DNA of 64,000 bases from Chaetorhynchus papuensis. Taxonomy: Eukaryota > Chordata > Aves > Passeriformes > Rhipiduridae. The DNA is taken from assembly GCA_013396525.1 (NCBI GenBank), contig VWYX01000362.1, positions 186,001-250,000 on the forward strand. The letters are read 5' to 3'. A program made the position numbers and the translations under genes. This document shows positions 12,630 to 24,865 of this stretch, one piece after another. The notes under the pieces are model-generated. The model searched no databases. It was not told the DNA's origin and saw only the letters and a list, made by a program, of their open reading frames with translations. The first letter of the stretch is position 1; every line of letters begins with the position of its first letter.

Positions 12630-13440
12630 CACACACACGGCTACCGTGGCTCCACGTCGCGGTTCTTACCGCGGATATCGGCAGATACCGGCACCAGCCC
12701 TCCCCGCCGGCTCCCGACCCCGGCCCCGCTCCCGTCCCGCTGCCTCCCCGCTCACCCTTCGGCGGCGGCCGACGAGCCCCGCGCCGCTCCGGGGCAGCTC
12801 CAGCAGCGCGGCGGCCCCGGCGCCCGGCCCAGGCAGCGGGAGCCGGCGGGGCGGCCGGGAAGGCGGGTGGGAGCGGCGGTGCGATGCCAGCCGAGGCAAA
12901 TGGCTGAAGCGCAGGGGCCGGGCTGGCGGAGGGGCCGGGCGGGCGCGGGGCCGCGCTCAGCCCCTTTGTTCGCCTGGCAGGCGGAGGGAGGAGCGGGCAC
13001 GGACCTGTTGCTGCTGGCGGCGGCTGCCGACGAGGGGCAGCGGCCGAGCCGGGAGAGCCGTGGGGTGCCGCGCTGCCCCGCGGCGCTGAGGCGAGGCGGG
13101 GCGGCGGCGGAGCGGCCCCACCTGCCCGCGCTGAGGAGAAACTCCCCCCGTGCGGCGCCGGGCGGGGAGCGCCGGGTCCTCCCTCACCTCCGGGCGGGGC
13201 CGGGGAGCCGTGCCGGGGGCTAGCGGGGCGGCGGTGCGGCAGGGCCGGGGGCTGTGCCGTAGGAGCCGCAGCGCAGCGCCCTCGGCAGCCCCGAGTGCCC
13301 GCGGCCCCCGGCGCCGCCCGTCCGCCGGCACCGGCCTCTCGCTGCGGGAGGCGGCGGGGAGGCTGCCCAGACGGAGCCCCTGGGTTATTCAGGTGTCTGC
13401 CGGCGGAGGAACAACGCCGGGGAGGTCGGGTGGCTTCTTT
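12630..13440 (-). promoter_or_regulatory. CpG island; probable promoter and non-coding first exon of KBTBD11
   Basis: An abrupt switch from AT-rich sequence to very GC- and CpG-dense DNA, the only such block in the window. Three GC (Sp1-type) boxes are visible: 13095-13104, 13160-13169 and 13192-13200. This is the hallmark of a vertebrate CpG-island promoter. In human 8p23.3 the next gene downstream of ARHGEF10, same strand, is KBTBD11, with a non-coding exon in a CpG island and one distant coding exon. The island lies about 11 kb past the ARHGEF10 stop and no KBTBD11 coding sequence is found to its left, so the coding exon would lie before position 1. The gene name and strand are inferred from synteny; a bidirectional or lncRNA promoter is an alternative. 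Confidence 0.65.
12662..12674 (-). other. Candidate 5' splice site in the CpG island
   Basis: Reading the minus strand, CCGCG|GTAAGAACC places a near-consensus donor between 12670 (last exon base) and 12669, at the left edge of the island. This is where the non-coding first exon of a minus-strand gene should end. No transcript evidence is available. Confidence 0.45.
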
Positions 13441-16400
13441 TGGGGTGCAATTTACACCAGGGTCCCATTTTCTCCTGCCCCTCAAAGCTGAGACTCTCAT
13501 CGGGATTCCCAGAATTAGACCCACTCTTAGTTTCTTGAAAAACCCTTCACTTTATGTTATTTGTACTCAGGGTCTGCTCCCGACACAGGCAGTGGTACCT
13601 AACCCAGCTCAAGTCGCACCGCAGGCTGCAGTCTGATTTCTGCCAAGACAGCAGACATGCCGCCCTATCCCGGTCTTTCTGACCCGTCCCTGGTGCTGGG
13701 GTGTATCGTATTCTCTTTGTAACACACAGTTTTACTATGATACTGGTGCCTCCAAACACTATTCATCTGCAGGTTTTCTCTTTTCCCCTCTCCACTGACT
13801 CCAGGGTGCTGTCGGACTGGTTTCCCCTGCAGTGGCCAGTGAGTGGCTCCCGGCCTTGGGAGACACTCCTAAGCAGACTTGAAAAGCTACTACCATCTCC
13901 TGTCTCAAATTAACCTGACAATTAATTGCTTCTGAGCTGGCAGAGTGGCCACTGTAGCTGTATGTTCCTCCAGCGTCATGGCTGTGATGGCTAAGCACAG
14001 TTGGGTGTCTTCTCCTTCATTTTGTCCCATTGCTTCTACTTTTTGACATCAGTTGTGCTAAAAACTCTTACGTGTTGACTTAGCACTTAATAAACTAAAG
14101 TGGTTGCATGCAGTGCTGGGTAACTGTAACCACTTGAAACCATTGGCTCCACTCCTGTCGTGCACTGACTTCAGAGCAGCCCTTAACCGGAAGCCTGGTT
14201 TTCAAGCAGAGGTCGTGTCTCATCTCGAGTGAGGGAGGCCAGCACTCTTCTGGGTGCTATAAAGTTGATAAGCAACACTCATACAGTGTCACCAGAGGTC
14301 TTAGAAGAGACAGTAACCACAACATGTGGCTTTAGCATAATTGCAAATTTGACACTGTCCCCTGATTTGGGTCCATTACAAGGTTAGAATGTAAGTTTTG
14401 TACATGGTTTTATTCCTGGCTAGCTGGAAGAAATTTCTGTGTGATACAGCAGGTCCATTAAAGCCTGCCAGAAATAACTCGTCTCTCTGACATCAGGAAT
14501 TAATATTCTTGCTGTTTCATGTTACTTTAAATACTATATAATTCAAGATGACACTGAAATTAGACAACTGATACAGCTATGGGAAATTATTTTCACTTTT
14601 AAAATCTCTGTTGTTCTATTCATCTGTGGAATATTGCCTCTCCTTAAGGTGCCTGACTTCTATTCATACTGATGAGAGTTACGTGACCGTGGCAGCAGTG
14701 TAATAGCTGAGATCATTTGAGATTATTCTGACTCATGCTTTCTGAATACACGACAATTTTAACCACTACTGGATTTTCTTAGCTCCTCTTCAGGTTTAAC
14801 TGCCACATCACATTCCAGTATGAGTGTACACAGAGGTGCCTGAGTTATGGTTTCTGGAGACAATTTGAAAACCAGTGGTGGGTAGGAAGTAGCATATTGT
14901 GTTTTTATGGGCCATGCTTGCCCCTGTGGCTGTAGCCAGCAGAAGACCCATACAAAATCCAATCCCCATGGAGATCCTAGCCTGAGAACTCAGGTAGCCC
15001 TTGGTTGTTGCAGACTTCATCCTCTGCCCTCACTGAACATTGCCAGAAGCAGATCAGGTAAAATGACCTCAATTCTGCTTTATGAAAGTTCAGCTTTGGG
15101 CAGCAATTCCCTAACTTTGTAACTCAGGCTAAGTTTTTCCCACCAAGTTTCTTTACAGTTGTCCATGCCCCTTTGTCATTATACCCATTAGTGAAAACAA
15201 ATATGAAGGAGTTGGTGACCTCTTAGCATAATTTTTGCATAATACTGCTGCTCTATGGCCCACAGGCCAGGACACTTGCCATGGAGAATAAGGCTGCTCA
15301 TCAATCAGCCTCACAGTTTCTGGTAGAACTGGATGTGATGAAAAAACTGGGACACCCATTCTAGGATTCATCTCAGTTTTAGTTGCTTGATTTCCCTACT
15401 TGACCTGAGTTCCTGAGGCTCCAGCTATAATTAATGTACAGGAATAACCATGTCTGAAGGGCAATTTTTCTCACCTATCCTTGACATCTTATCTTAGGAT
15501 GAGGTGAATCATCCTTTATTATTTCTTATTTCTCTCCATTAGCTGTAAAGTCAGACTGGTACAGCTGTAGACAATTTTTTAATGCCTAAATTATATGAGA
15601 TGAATCATTGTCCCAGTGTAGAAAAGACCTTGTCCTGAAGAAATCAGGTATCACACAGTTTACATGATATGTAATTTGGTGCCTGACATGCATTTCTGTA
15701 GCCCAGCCAATGTGACAAATATTCAGGGGGACTGATAGATTATTGTACTGCAACTGGCCATCAGGAATTGCTGAGATCCTGTGTTCTGCAAGGGGCAATT
15801 AGCCTGGGGCAACAACAGTAGAGTGCTGAGTAGGGGCAGGAAGAGAAGCATTTGCTGTGCTCTGTCCCAGAAACCTTAGGTGGCCCCTGCCCAGTCACAA
15901 GCATCAGCCTCCCTTCTGGACATGCAGCCCATACTCTGTGTCTCTCACGTACCAGCAGTGGTGCTCAGTAATGAAAAGGGAATACAGTTTGGAACAAAAG
16001 AATTTTTATCAAGTGTTCCTCTGGTTAAAAAGAGTGAAAAATCCAGATGAAGAAATAATAGTGGGAAGGTTTTCTCATCTGACATACCTTTCTGTTTAAT
16101 CCACATCAGGCAAAGCAAAGTATTACTTCTGGAAGGCATAATACTGTGATGTCTCCAGTGCAGAAATAGGCAATCGTGCTGAATGCCTTTCTCATGACAG
16201 GGTCGCCAAACAGCATCCTGATCCAGAGCACATCTCCTCAGAGCTTATCAGGGCCTTGCTCTTGCAGGGCAAGGTAATTTATTTCTTTTCTTTCTCCCAC
16301 TGGCTGCACCAGTAGCTGCATTGCTGCCATTCCCAGCTCAGAGGCTATCATGCAGGATTGGGCTATCCTGGTAGCTGGAGCAAATGCACAGTTCCTCAGC

Positions 16401-19400
16401 CAAAATTAGCCAGTAGGTCACATCAAAAATTAATCATCCCAGTCTCAGGTGGTTGATTCTTGGCAGAATTTCTCATTTAAGGAGGTTAGGAACAATTTAA
16501 CCAAATAATTATTTTATCCAGATGGAATATTCACTCCACATCCTATGAAGCAAGAAGCTTTAAGCCTTCCTAGATAAGAGGCTCAGAGTGTAGCTCACAG
16601 CATATGCAGGCTTGCTTCTGCAAGTAAGCAAAGTAGAATCCTGCAGGTAGGGTACCCATGGCAGCATGGAGCTGCATATGGGTCCATACTCAATTAGTTA
16701 CCCAGCTAATTAGGTGGGCTTTGCTGCCTTCTCTCACTGACTCCATCACATTGTGGGCACATGTCCAGCACACTAGGCAGGACTGATATGTCTGCACAGA
16801 CTTACCACCAGTGTCTTTGCACATTGCAAAGCTGTTGGCAGGCTATTTTTAGTTTTCTGAGTTGGTTGTTTTGTTGGGGATTTTTTGTGATTTAGGTTGG
16901 CACAAGGATGTATTGAAAAAATAAATGTTGCAGCATCAAAATTCTGGAACAGATAATAGTTGAAATTTGCTGGTATTCCTTCTGTGAATAATACTGGAGT
17001 ACCAGATACATAGTGGTAGTGCCTGATGTCAGTGGTCCTTACAGTGCCCAGAGATCTGATTCATGGCTAGAAGCCAAGATGTAAAACCAAAACAAAACAA
17101 AGAGGAAAAAAAACCAGACTTCTTTTGCTCTGTTTAACAGCTGAACACTCCTGTGTGAAATGCTTCTTGGTGTTGTAATATAACAGCCTCAAGGATTGGT
17201 TTGATGCTATTGCTGGAACAGACAAAATACTTACTGTATTTCTGCTGAGCAAAGATACCTAAAATACATCTTTTATATTTAGAATACAAAACCTATACAT
17301 GCTCTATACATGTAAAATATGATATTTTGTATACATCTGGTGCTGGGCCAAGCTGATCTGCCTGTGTGTATTATTTTTCACACATCCCTGTAATATGCCC
17401 AGATAGTGGAATTGGAAGAAACATGCTGGTTGCACCATGAGGGTTATCAGCTTGTAGCAGATAGAGCCTTGTAGTTGTAAGGAAAAACAAATCAGGAAGA
17501 TTGCTTCAGTGTATGGTTGCATACTTTTGTGCATCAGAGACAAATCAATATTGGTTTTAATTTAAGAAAAAGCAAGCAGCATAAAAAAAATGAAAGACCT
17601 TATTACCACAGACTTTTGCCACCCAAAAGAGTGTTCTGAATAGGTGGAGCAGCTTTTAATGAGGTTGGAAGCATCTGATAAGGTTAAAAGATGGGGAATA
17701 CACAGCATTTACTTAGACGAACAATTGAGAAGATGTGCACATCATCCCCTAATTTGCTAAAAATAAAACCCAAGAGAATTTGGAAAAAACCCCAAAAGCC
17801 TATCCTTGCTCTTTACATTGCTGGGATTTTCCAGTCATTTCTTCCCAGCCATAGTCAGCCACGGATTGTCCCATCGCCTGTCTCATCTACATGTGTCTAT
17901 GATTATGGCCTGTGAGCAAAATACCTCGTTATGTGTACATTTCTCCCCAAATGCCATATGAAGTGTCATCATGTATCAGTGTAGGCTGTAACCAGCTCTG
18001 CTCACCTGAAAGGCAAGGAGAGGGCTGGCACATGGATCCCACCTGATACGGCCTCATGGTGTGTGTCTGTAACCTGTGAAGTGCTTTGAGTTCAGCAGCG
18101 CAGATGCAGCTTAAGTTAACTGATGGTGTCAGTTAACTGTGATCAGGATTAAAAGCATCACAGGCTGCTCTCAGTAACATTGCAGAAGAGGTTGCTCTAT
18201 CAAATCTTGGGGGTAATCCTCCTCACTACTGCAGGCAGCCTGTGCTACCCAACTCTACAGAAAGAAAAATCTCCTTAGAAGGGAACACTAAAAAGCATTT
18301 AGTGTAGTCTGGCAGGCATGTTCTGCAGCTTGAAATGCACACAGATAGAGCAAACCAGAAGAGCCCACAGGAAACAATTTGAACAATTTGATTTGGAAGG
18401 CATGAGCGAATGCAGTTTTTGTGCCTACATTAAAGGTATCCTGATGCTCAAGTTGAAACCTGCAGAGTTTCTCTCCAATGTGGAATAAAAGAAAGGAAAA
18501 ATAAAACTTCTGTAATTCTGTAGCTAAGTTTTTTGAATTTAAAACCATACTTTATCTGCACTTTGGCATTTAAGATACATAGGTTTCAGTGGAAATCATG
18601 TATTCAGTGCTTTGAGGAAACTGCTGGAGGCTCAGCTGAATCTTTTGATGTCAAAATACTCCTGAAATTGTATTTCCAGTGAATTTGTACAATGATTTCA
18701 TCTCCCCCAAGGTGTGTCATTTTAATCCCAGGTGTTCTGGCTCATCTTGTAGGTTGGGACACACACTAATGATAACTGTGATTATCACTGGAGTATAACA
18801 ATATGTACAACAGCAGAACTTGCAGTTCTGCTGCCAAGGCCTGTTTTGCTGGAGGAAAAAATCCCTTTGAACACCTTTGAAGGTCATGCTGTGAAAGACT
18901 AACTGCTTTATAGTGTGGTTTATGGAGCCTGGCCAAAGCACTTGAAGTACTTTTGGTCATATATCGGCATTGTTGCATTTCAAATGGAGTCACACAGTAA
19001 ATCTTCATTTGCTAGGAAATTTTCAGATCCTTTCATTTGAAGCTGTTCCAGGGTTGCTTTGTTGACTCTTTGTTTTAGGAGGAAAAGAGTGTTTCTGGCA
19101 GTTTGGTAGCTGGGCATGTCTTGAAAGAAAATGCTATTAATTAAATAAGTACCATTACAAGGCAGCAGCAACTAATTCTGAAAAATCTCGAGCTAGATTT
19201 CTCAAATTGAATAGCAGATAGATCCGGCAGTGTGCATGCTGCATTTGTAAGGAAACAGAACGTAGATTCTACATGCAGCTATAAAGCCCCTAAATCTTAA
19301 AAGGTATAGGAAGGAGACCAGAATTTTGAGCTGTGGTGTGGTGCAAGCAGCTGATGAACCATCCCAGATTAACAGTGGCACTCTTCATACCAACTTGGTA

Positions 19401-22400
19401 CCTGTATGGCATGTGTCAAGTCTCATTAGTAGGTATTTCTATCTCCTGACTGGTCTCAAGTTCCAGACTGCTAGGCAGCCATCCCACAGAAAGAAGTTTG
19501 TATGGATACATGCAAAGCTGTGCCAGAATCAGGAAACTAGAGGCAGAAAGCCTATTCTGCAAATGGCACCACACAATTTACATCCACGTTGTTAATCAGT
19601 CCCTAAAATACAGCAGGTAAGTGGCTTTGCCAGTACTGTCTGATGGGAGCAGCCCAGGCCAGGCTCAACCCCAGCCAGCCAACTACTACCTGTGATCACA
19701 GCTCAGTGCCCCAGTTGTTGCCCTAGTCCTGGCCAGTTTACTCACACAGACATGTACAGGACGCCTGCAAGGAGGAGACCGTTTAAAGGACTAATCATGG
19801 GCTTAGAGAGCATCAATGGCTTTAATCTGTGTGCTTTTACAGACTCATCATATAGTTTCAAGTCAGGCAAATGCTTTTCAACTTATTTTCTTCCTAGCTA
19901 CAGATATTAATCTGCCTTCTTAACAGGACTATTATTATGTGAAGTATTATTAGTAGGAAGCTATGTAAAGCAATCTAAAAATACTGTTATCAGCTCCATG
20001 GTATCACTCATTGCAATACAGGCTCATACAGAACCCTCCATTACAGCTGCACCTTTCAAATGACTGATATTTCTCACCTCCAAATGCATTTTACAAAAAC
20101 CAATTTGTCTATATGCAGTTAGAAAATTAAATAGGACAGAAGAGAGAGGAACAGTGAAGTTTAAGCACTGAAGCACAGTTCAGGAAACCCTTCCCAATAT
20201 TCAGGCCTCTCTCAAAGAGGCAGTAAGCAATTTTAGCCCTCAGATTGCCACCATAAATAATGAACTGTAAATTCCAATTGGGACAGAATCTCTCTCCAGG
20301 TGTGTGCAGGTATCCTGCACTCGTATGATTTGATGTTTTTCAGAACCCTGTATTAAAGAGATGTGGTATAAAGCCAGGAGCAAAAAGGCAGGCTTTCCTA
20401 GCAACCAAAGAATTCTCAGTAACTCTTCTTATTTGTTTATACTAGCACAGGTACAATCGAAAAGGCTATTGCCGAGACTGATAAATACAAGCCTCTGTAT
20501 TTAAACACAATCATGCGATTATGTATATATCCTTTAGGGCAGATTAGTTAGAGAGAATTGCCTGTTAGCAACTGAAAATTAATTTCCTCTCTTAAAGTCT
20601 TTGCTCTGCAATACTCATTTTCAAAATTAATGCTTCTCATTTTTATGCAGCATGCATGCTGCCCAAGTGCTGATGCATACTCCACACAGACAGCATAGTA
20701 GAAATTCTACTGCCTAGACAGTGTTGGGGTCCATTGATACAGTAATCAAACCTTATAATAAATGACTGCATAATTTTCAGAAACTGCATTTGCTGGTGTT
20801 TAAATTGTAGAAATATAAAACTAAAAAAATATTCATCGTTGTCATCCTAGCGACATATCCTATTTTCTCTTTCATGAGTCCATTAATATATATATATATT
20901 ATTCATTAATGCATGACCCAAATTCTAGCCTTCTAGTTGAAATGACAACTCGGGATGTTCTTCTGAAGTTAATTTTTATCATATTTTTTATTAAACATTT
21001 TTCTCAATTTATACTTTGAACATAAATACACAAGTTTTATGGCTCATGTTACAAAAGACACTACTATGTGTTAGAAAACATATATAGAATATATCGTAGT
21101 GGTTACATTTGCTCCCCTTTTTTCCTATTATTTTCATAACTTCTATTAATCTAGAAAAGCAGTATCAGAAAGCAAAATCCAACCTCCTAGCAGCACAGTC
21201 TACAATAGCTATAAGGACTATATGCCAGGTCTAAGAGAAACTTTGGTTCCTGCCTGTTTTCATAGTAAGGTAATACCAGTAAGTTGCATGTCAGAAAGAA
21301 ACATTGCACCTTGTGCTTAGTTAGTTACTAAAATGTAGTTATGACAATATGTATTTTTAAAGTCAGACATACAGCTTCTCTTTTGCTTTACACCTTAGTA
21401 AGATAAATAGATAGGTATTTTCAAAATAGAGGAATTTAATGAGGAACCCATTCTGTTCTTATGGAAGTCACTAGAAAAACTCAAATGTACTTTCAGAAGA
21501 CCAGATCTGTACATTGTTTCTAGTGTTTTATTGACAGAACTGAAGGAAATCATTTCAGTTGAAAGACAGGATGTATGTCTCTTTACAACTCTCATGAATT
21601 ACTGCTAGTGGTTCCTGTAATAACACCATGCATGGATTTCCAGTTGAGTGTGTGGTGGACTCTGCTTTCTGCTCCTAGTGATCAAGATCCGTGAGAGAGT
21701 AGACGTGATTCTCCAGTCCTGAAGGCAGGGATGTGGAATACCATGCCCAAGGAGCATGCACAATAAAACCTGTGGTCTTTTGGCTGCAGTGTAGCAAAGG
21801 GATACTAGACTATATATGCTTTATACACAGAAGAATCTTTTAACTTGTTTTTCAATATACATACATTAAACTGTACAATGTAGTACTTCCACACAGTGGG
21901 CAAAGAGCAGCTCCCAGGGCCATAGCTATGGAAGAGTATAGAAAATGAAACTGGCCTTGATCTCTCAAGCCAGGGGAGCCTAGGCAGTAGCTCAGGGAGA
22001 AGAAAAAAAAGTTTGGGAAAATGTTGCCAGCTGCCTGGCTTAGAGGCACTCTGCTTTTTTTGCTTTTTTTTTTTTCCCAACCAGGACTCAAGCCAACACT
22101 AAGCCTATGCCAACACTGACAATACCCAATTGAAGTTGCAAGACACACAGCAAAAGACATGGAATAAAAGCAAAAAACAGTAATGAAGATCCTAAGCCTA
22201 CAATCCAATCTACAACAAGTATCGTTTGTGATTCACTGAAATCCATGCTATTATGGCTCAAGTATCTTGTTCTAATCAGGAATGTAGGATGTGGGCAAAG
22301 CCTCTGAAATCAGGATGCATACCTGATTTTGAAGTGCCTGTTTTGATGCCACTTAGCAGGCAAAGACTGCCTTCACCAGCATTCCCTCTGTCCCACTCAC

Positions 22401-22817
22401 TGGTGTCAGGCATCAGGGAAGTCCTGACTTTAGTCCAGTGCTCTGTCAAGCTTGCTCAGTCAGCCTACACACTGATTTTGGGGTCACCTTGATAGAGGTT
22501 TGCCTTTTAAAGCAGACAAGACTGAAAATTTAAGACACACACAAATCTGCTGCAAAATTAAGAAAATAAATTTCAGCAACATTTTAAAAACCCCCACCCT
22601 ACTGCTGTATCCAACAAAATACCTCAGTCTCTAGCCCTGTTTGCCTTGAAATGGCTTATGCTGGGGAACACTGCCATTACGGTTGATAGTGATTTAAACC
22701 AGGCAGATTGAAACAAAACATGGTGGAATCAAGGCTTTGAATTAGAAGTAGCAGAAACAATTTCAGGGCAAATCACCCTCTTACTGGGATAATAGTGGTA
22801 CCAAATTAGCCAGAAGT
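13441..22817. other. Intergenic sequence between the CpG island and the ARHGEF10 3' end
   Basis: About 9.4 kb in which I see no coding exon and no clear mobile element. An isolated good donor (CAGCAG|GTAAGT near 19,617, plus strand) and an AATAAA followed by a GT-rich stretch near 21,760 (plus strand) could belong to a non-coding transcript but are unconnected and may be chance. Confidence 0.6.
20886..20899. repeat. (AT)7 microsatellite
   Basis: Seven AT units inside a longer AT-rich stretch flanked by CATTA and ATTATTCATTAATG. Confidence 0.95.
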
Positions 22818-22823
22818 TTTATT
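22818..22823 (-). terminator. Candidate polyadenylation signal for ARHGEF10
   Basis: This is the first canonical AATAAA (TTTATT on the plus strand) met when reading downstream from the ARHGEF10 stop. If used, it gives a 3' UTR of about 1.5 kb. A closer ATTAAA variant (24317-24322) would leave a UTR of only about 30 bp and is less likely. Transcript evidence is absent. Confidence 0.4.
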
Positions 22824-24350
22824 TGATTATAGTCAATGCATACATCTGACAAATGCTCTACTTCAGATATACTTAACTGTCATTTCACTGAACTGATGGA
22901 CAATATTAGTTACTGAAACTTAATTATACTAATTTCTCTGTATTTCAGCCTACTGACAAGGGAGAAGAATTTTCCCAGCGACTCTATTCAACAAGTTACC
23001 TGTAGCAAACAGATTTTGACTGAAGGATGTGTCTCATCACCATTTCTGGCAATGTCTTTATGAGCTGAAGCCTTTCTCTTACATTTCACACGTGCAGAGA
23101 TTTGTGCAGCAGGCACTTCAGTAGGAATCCCAAATTCAAAGTTTCCTTTGGAAATACATCAATTCATGAATAAAACATTAATTAGGTCCCTACTTAGAAT
23201 TCATCCCTCTAACAGTACCAAAGTGACAACTTGCCCATCTGAGGGAATGAAGCTGGGCACCCCACTTTCCCAACACCCATTTACAGACTGTGCTTTACTG
23301 GAACTGGGTGAAAAGAGGTGCCTGCCATAGCTCTGATGTTGCACTGTGACATTATTTGATAGATGCTTGTCTGGGGACACAGCACAACTCAGATGACCTC
23401 TAGTGATTACCTGCGCTTCCTATAGATATTCCTATATTAGTATATATCTTCCCAATTAATGACTTAATTAATAACTTCATTAGTAGTTTACTGGATGTGC
23501 ATGCCTCCTTAAAAATGTTACAGTCCATGTTTAGCTTTGATATTGAGTGGCAGAGGGAGGATGTGTTAGCAGCACTATAATACACAGCTGTCCTGTATCT
23601 GTATTTTCTATTTGCCCGAAGCCATCGCATCCTTGCAACTTTCTGTGTAACAAAAACAAGTTGCAGACACACTGTACCTACCAAGAAAATTAATGTGCTT
23701 TTTGTACTGCAACATTTCTAATAACACTGAGCATTAGAAACTAATAGTTAAAAAAAAAAAAATCTATGTTCTAGGTTGAAATAAACAAATACAGATTAAT
23801 TAATATAGCCAGTTTTCTTCCAGTCCAACTCTGGTTTGTGGAACAAAGCTTTAAACTGTTACAGTTCTTGCCAAATTAATATTAGCTTGCATTAGACTAC
23901 TTATTATTTAAAAATATTTGTTAATTTGTTAAAAACTATTGTTCCATGCAATATGTCCCTTTGGAAAAAGTAGGAACAACTGATTTAGGTAATCAGAAAC
24001 CAGCATGAGACATGGAATGTCTTCCCTGCCTTCCCTAAGTGCTATAGAACATAATCATGATATTTATAAATGTGAGTATAAATAAGGTAAGAGATTCTAA
24101 AACCACTTAAAAGTCCCTAGCAGTTCCTTTTTTCCTAAGTATCAAAGACAGCACCAACAGCTAAACATTTTCCAATACTCCAACACTGTAGAATGTTCTA
24201 AGTACGTGAAAACTTGCACCCTTAATCCTGTGATCCAAGCCTACTGAAATTGCTCCCACGTGTACTATCCACTTGGGTCCTAAGCTGGTATTAGCCACAA
24301 AAGGATATCACACTTTTTTAATAGCAAAAACAATCTTGGATTTAGTTCAG
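22824..24350 (-). other. ARHGEF10: Probable 3' UTR of ARHGEF10
   Basis: AT-rich non-coding sequence between the stop and the first canonical poly(A) signal. It contains an A-run near 23,750-23,762 on the plus strand (U-run in the transcript) and no convincing open frame. The extent is inferred only from the signal position. Confidence 0.4.
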
Positions 24351-24865
24351 TTAGATATTTAATAGTGGGATTTGCCAGACCATCACTGAAGACACTAGTT
24401 CATCTTGTCGCTGCTGCTTGGTCTTCTTGTTTACTCTTCTGTGTCCTTGGCCACCAGAAATTACTAATACTGAACTCGCTTTCATTTTCTTAGATTTCTG
24501 TCTTTTACTTTTAAATGAGATATTTTGATCCTTCAAAAGCTCATAAATGTTACTGTCCTCTGGTCTGTGTTCTAGGGAACTTGATCCATGAGACAAAGTA
24601 AGGGATCCAGAAGATGATGACAAGTCACTTCTTTGTGCAATGGACCCTACTGAACCCCCCAGCCAAACTGCAGTGTCCTGGGTGTTACTGAGGGAAGAGC
24701 CTGGTCTTTCACTGTGCAGAATGTTCTTTTGGTCGTCGTCCTTAGGTTCTGAGCCAGGAGGGAGGCTGGTCCTCAATTTGTTTCTGTTCTTCTTGTTCAT
24801 AGATGTAGCTGTTACAAGAAACTTGACTGGGCTATTGTGTGCATGGTATGACACCATTCCTCTTC
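24351..24865 (-). CDS. ARHGEF10: ARHGEF10 terminal coding exon
   Basis: 515 coding bp, phase 1 in, ending in TAA (the complement of 24351-24353). It encodes the last 170 residues. These are GRGMVSYHAHNSPVKFL, an acidic region containing PPGSEPKDDDQKN, a Ser-rich block SDLSSSSGSLTLSHGSSS, the motif LEHRPEDSNIYELLKD, a very basic segment KSKRQKSKKMK, GGQGHRRVNKKTKQQRQ, and the conserved terminus VMVWQIPLLNI. The middle is probably disordered; the last strand may close the propeller (inference). Acceptor TTTTGGCTCCAG. The open frame continues about eight codons upstream of the acceptor by chance. Confidence 0.97.

Noticed and set aside
12562..13524. 320-codon minus-strand open frame and a 238-codon plus-strand frame through the CpG island
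   Set aside because: Pro/Ala/Arg-rich low-complexity translation on both strands, caused by GC-rich sequence lacking stop codons. No domain is recognisable and a better explanation (promoter, non-coding exon) exists.
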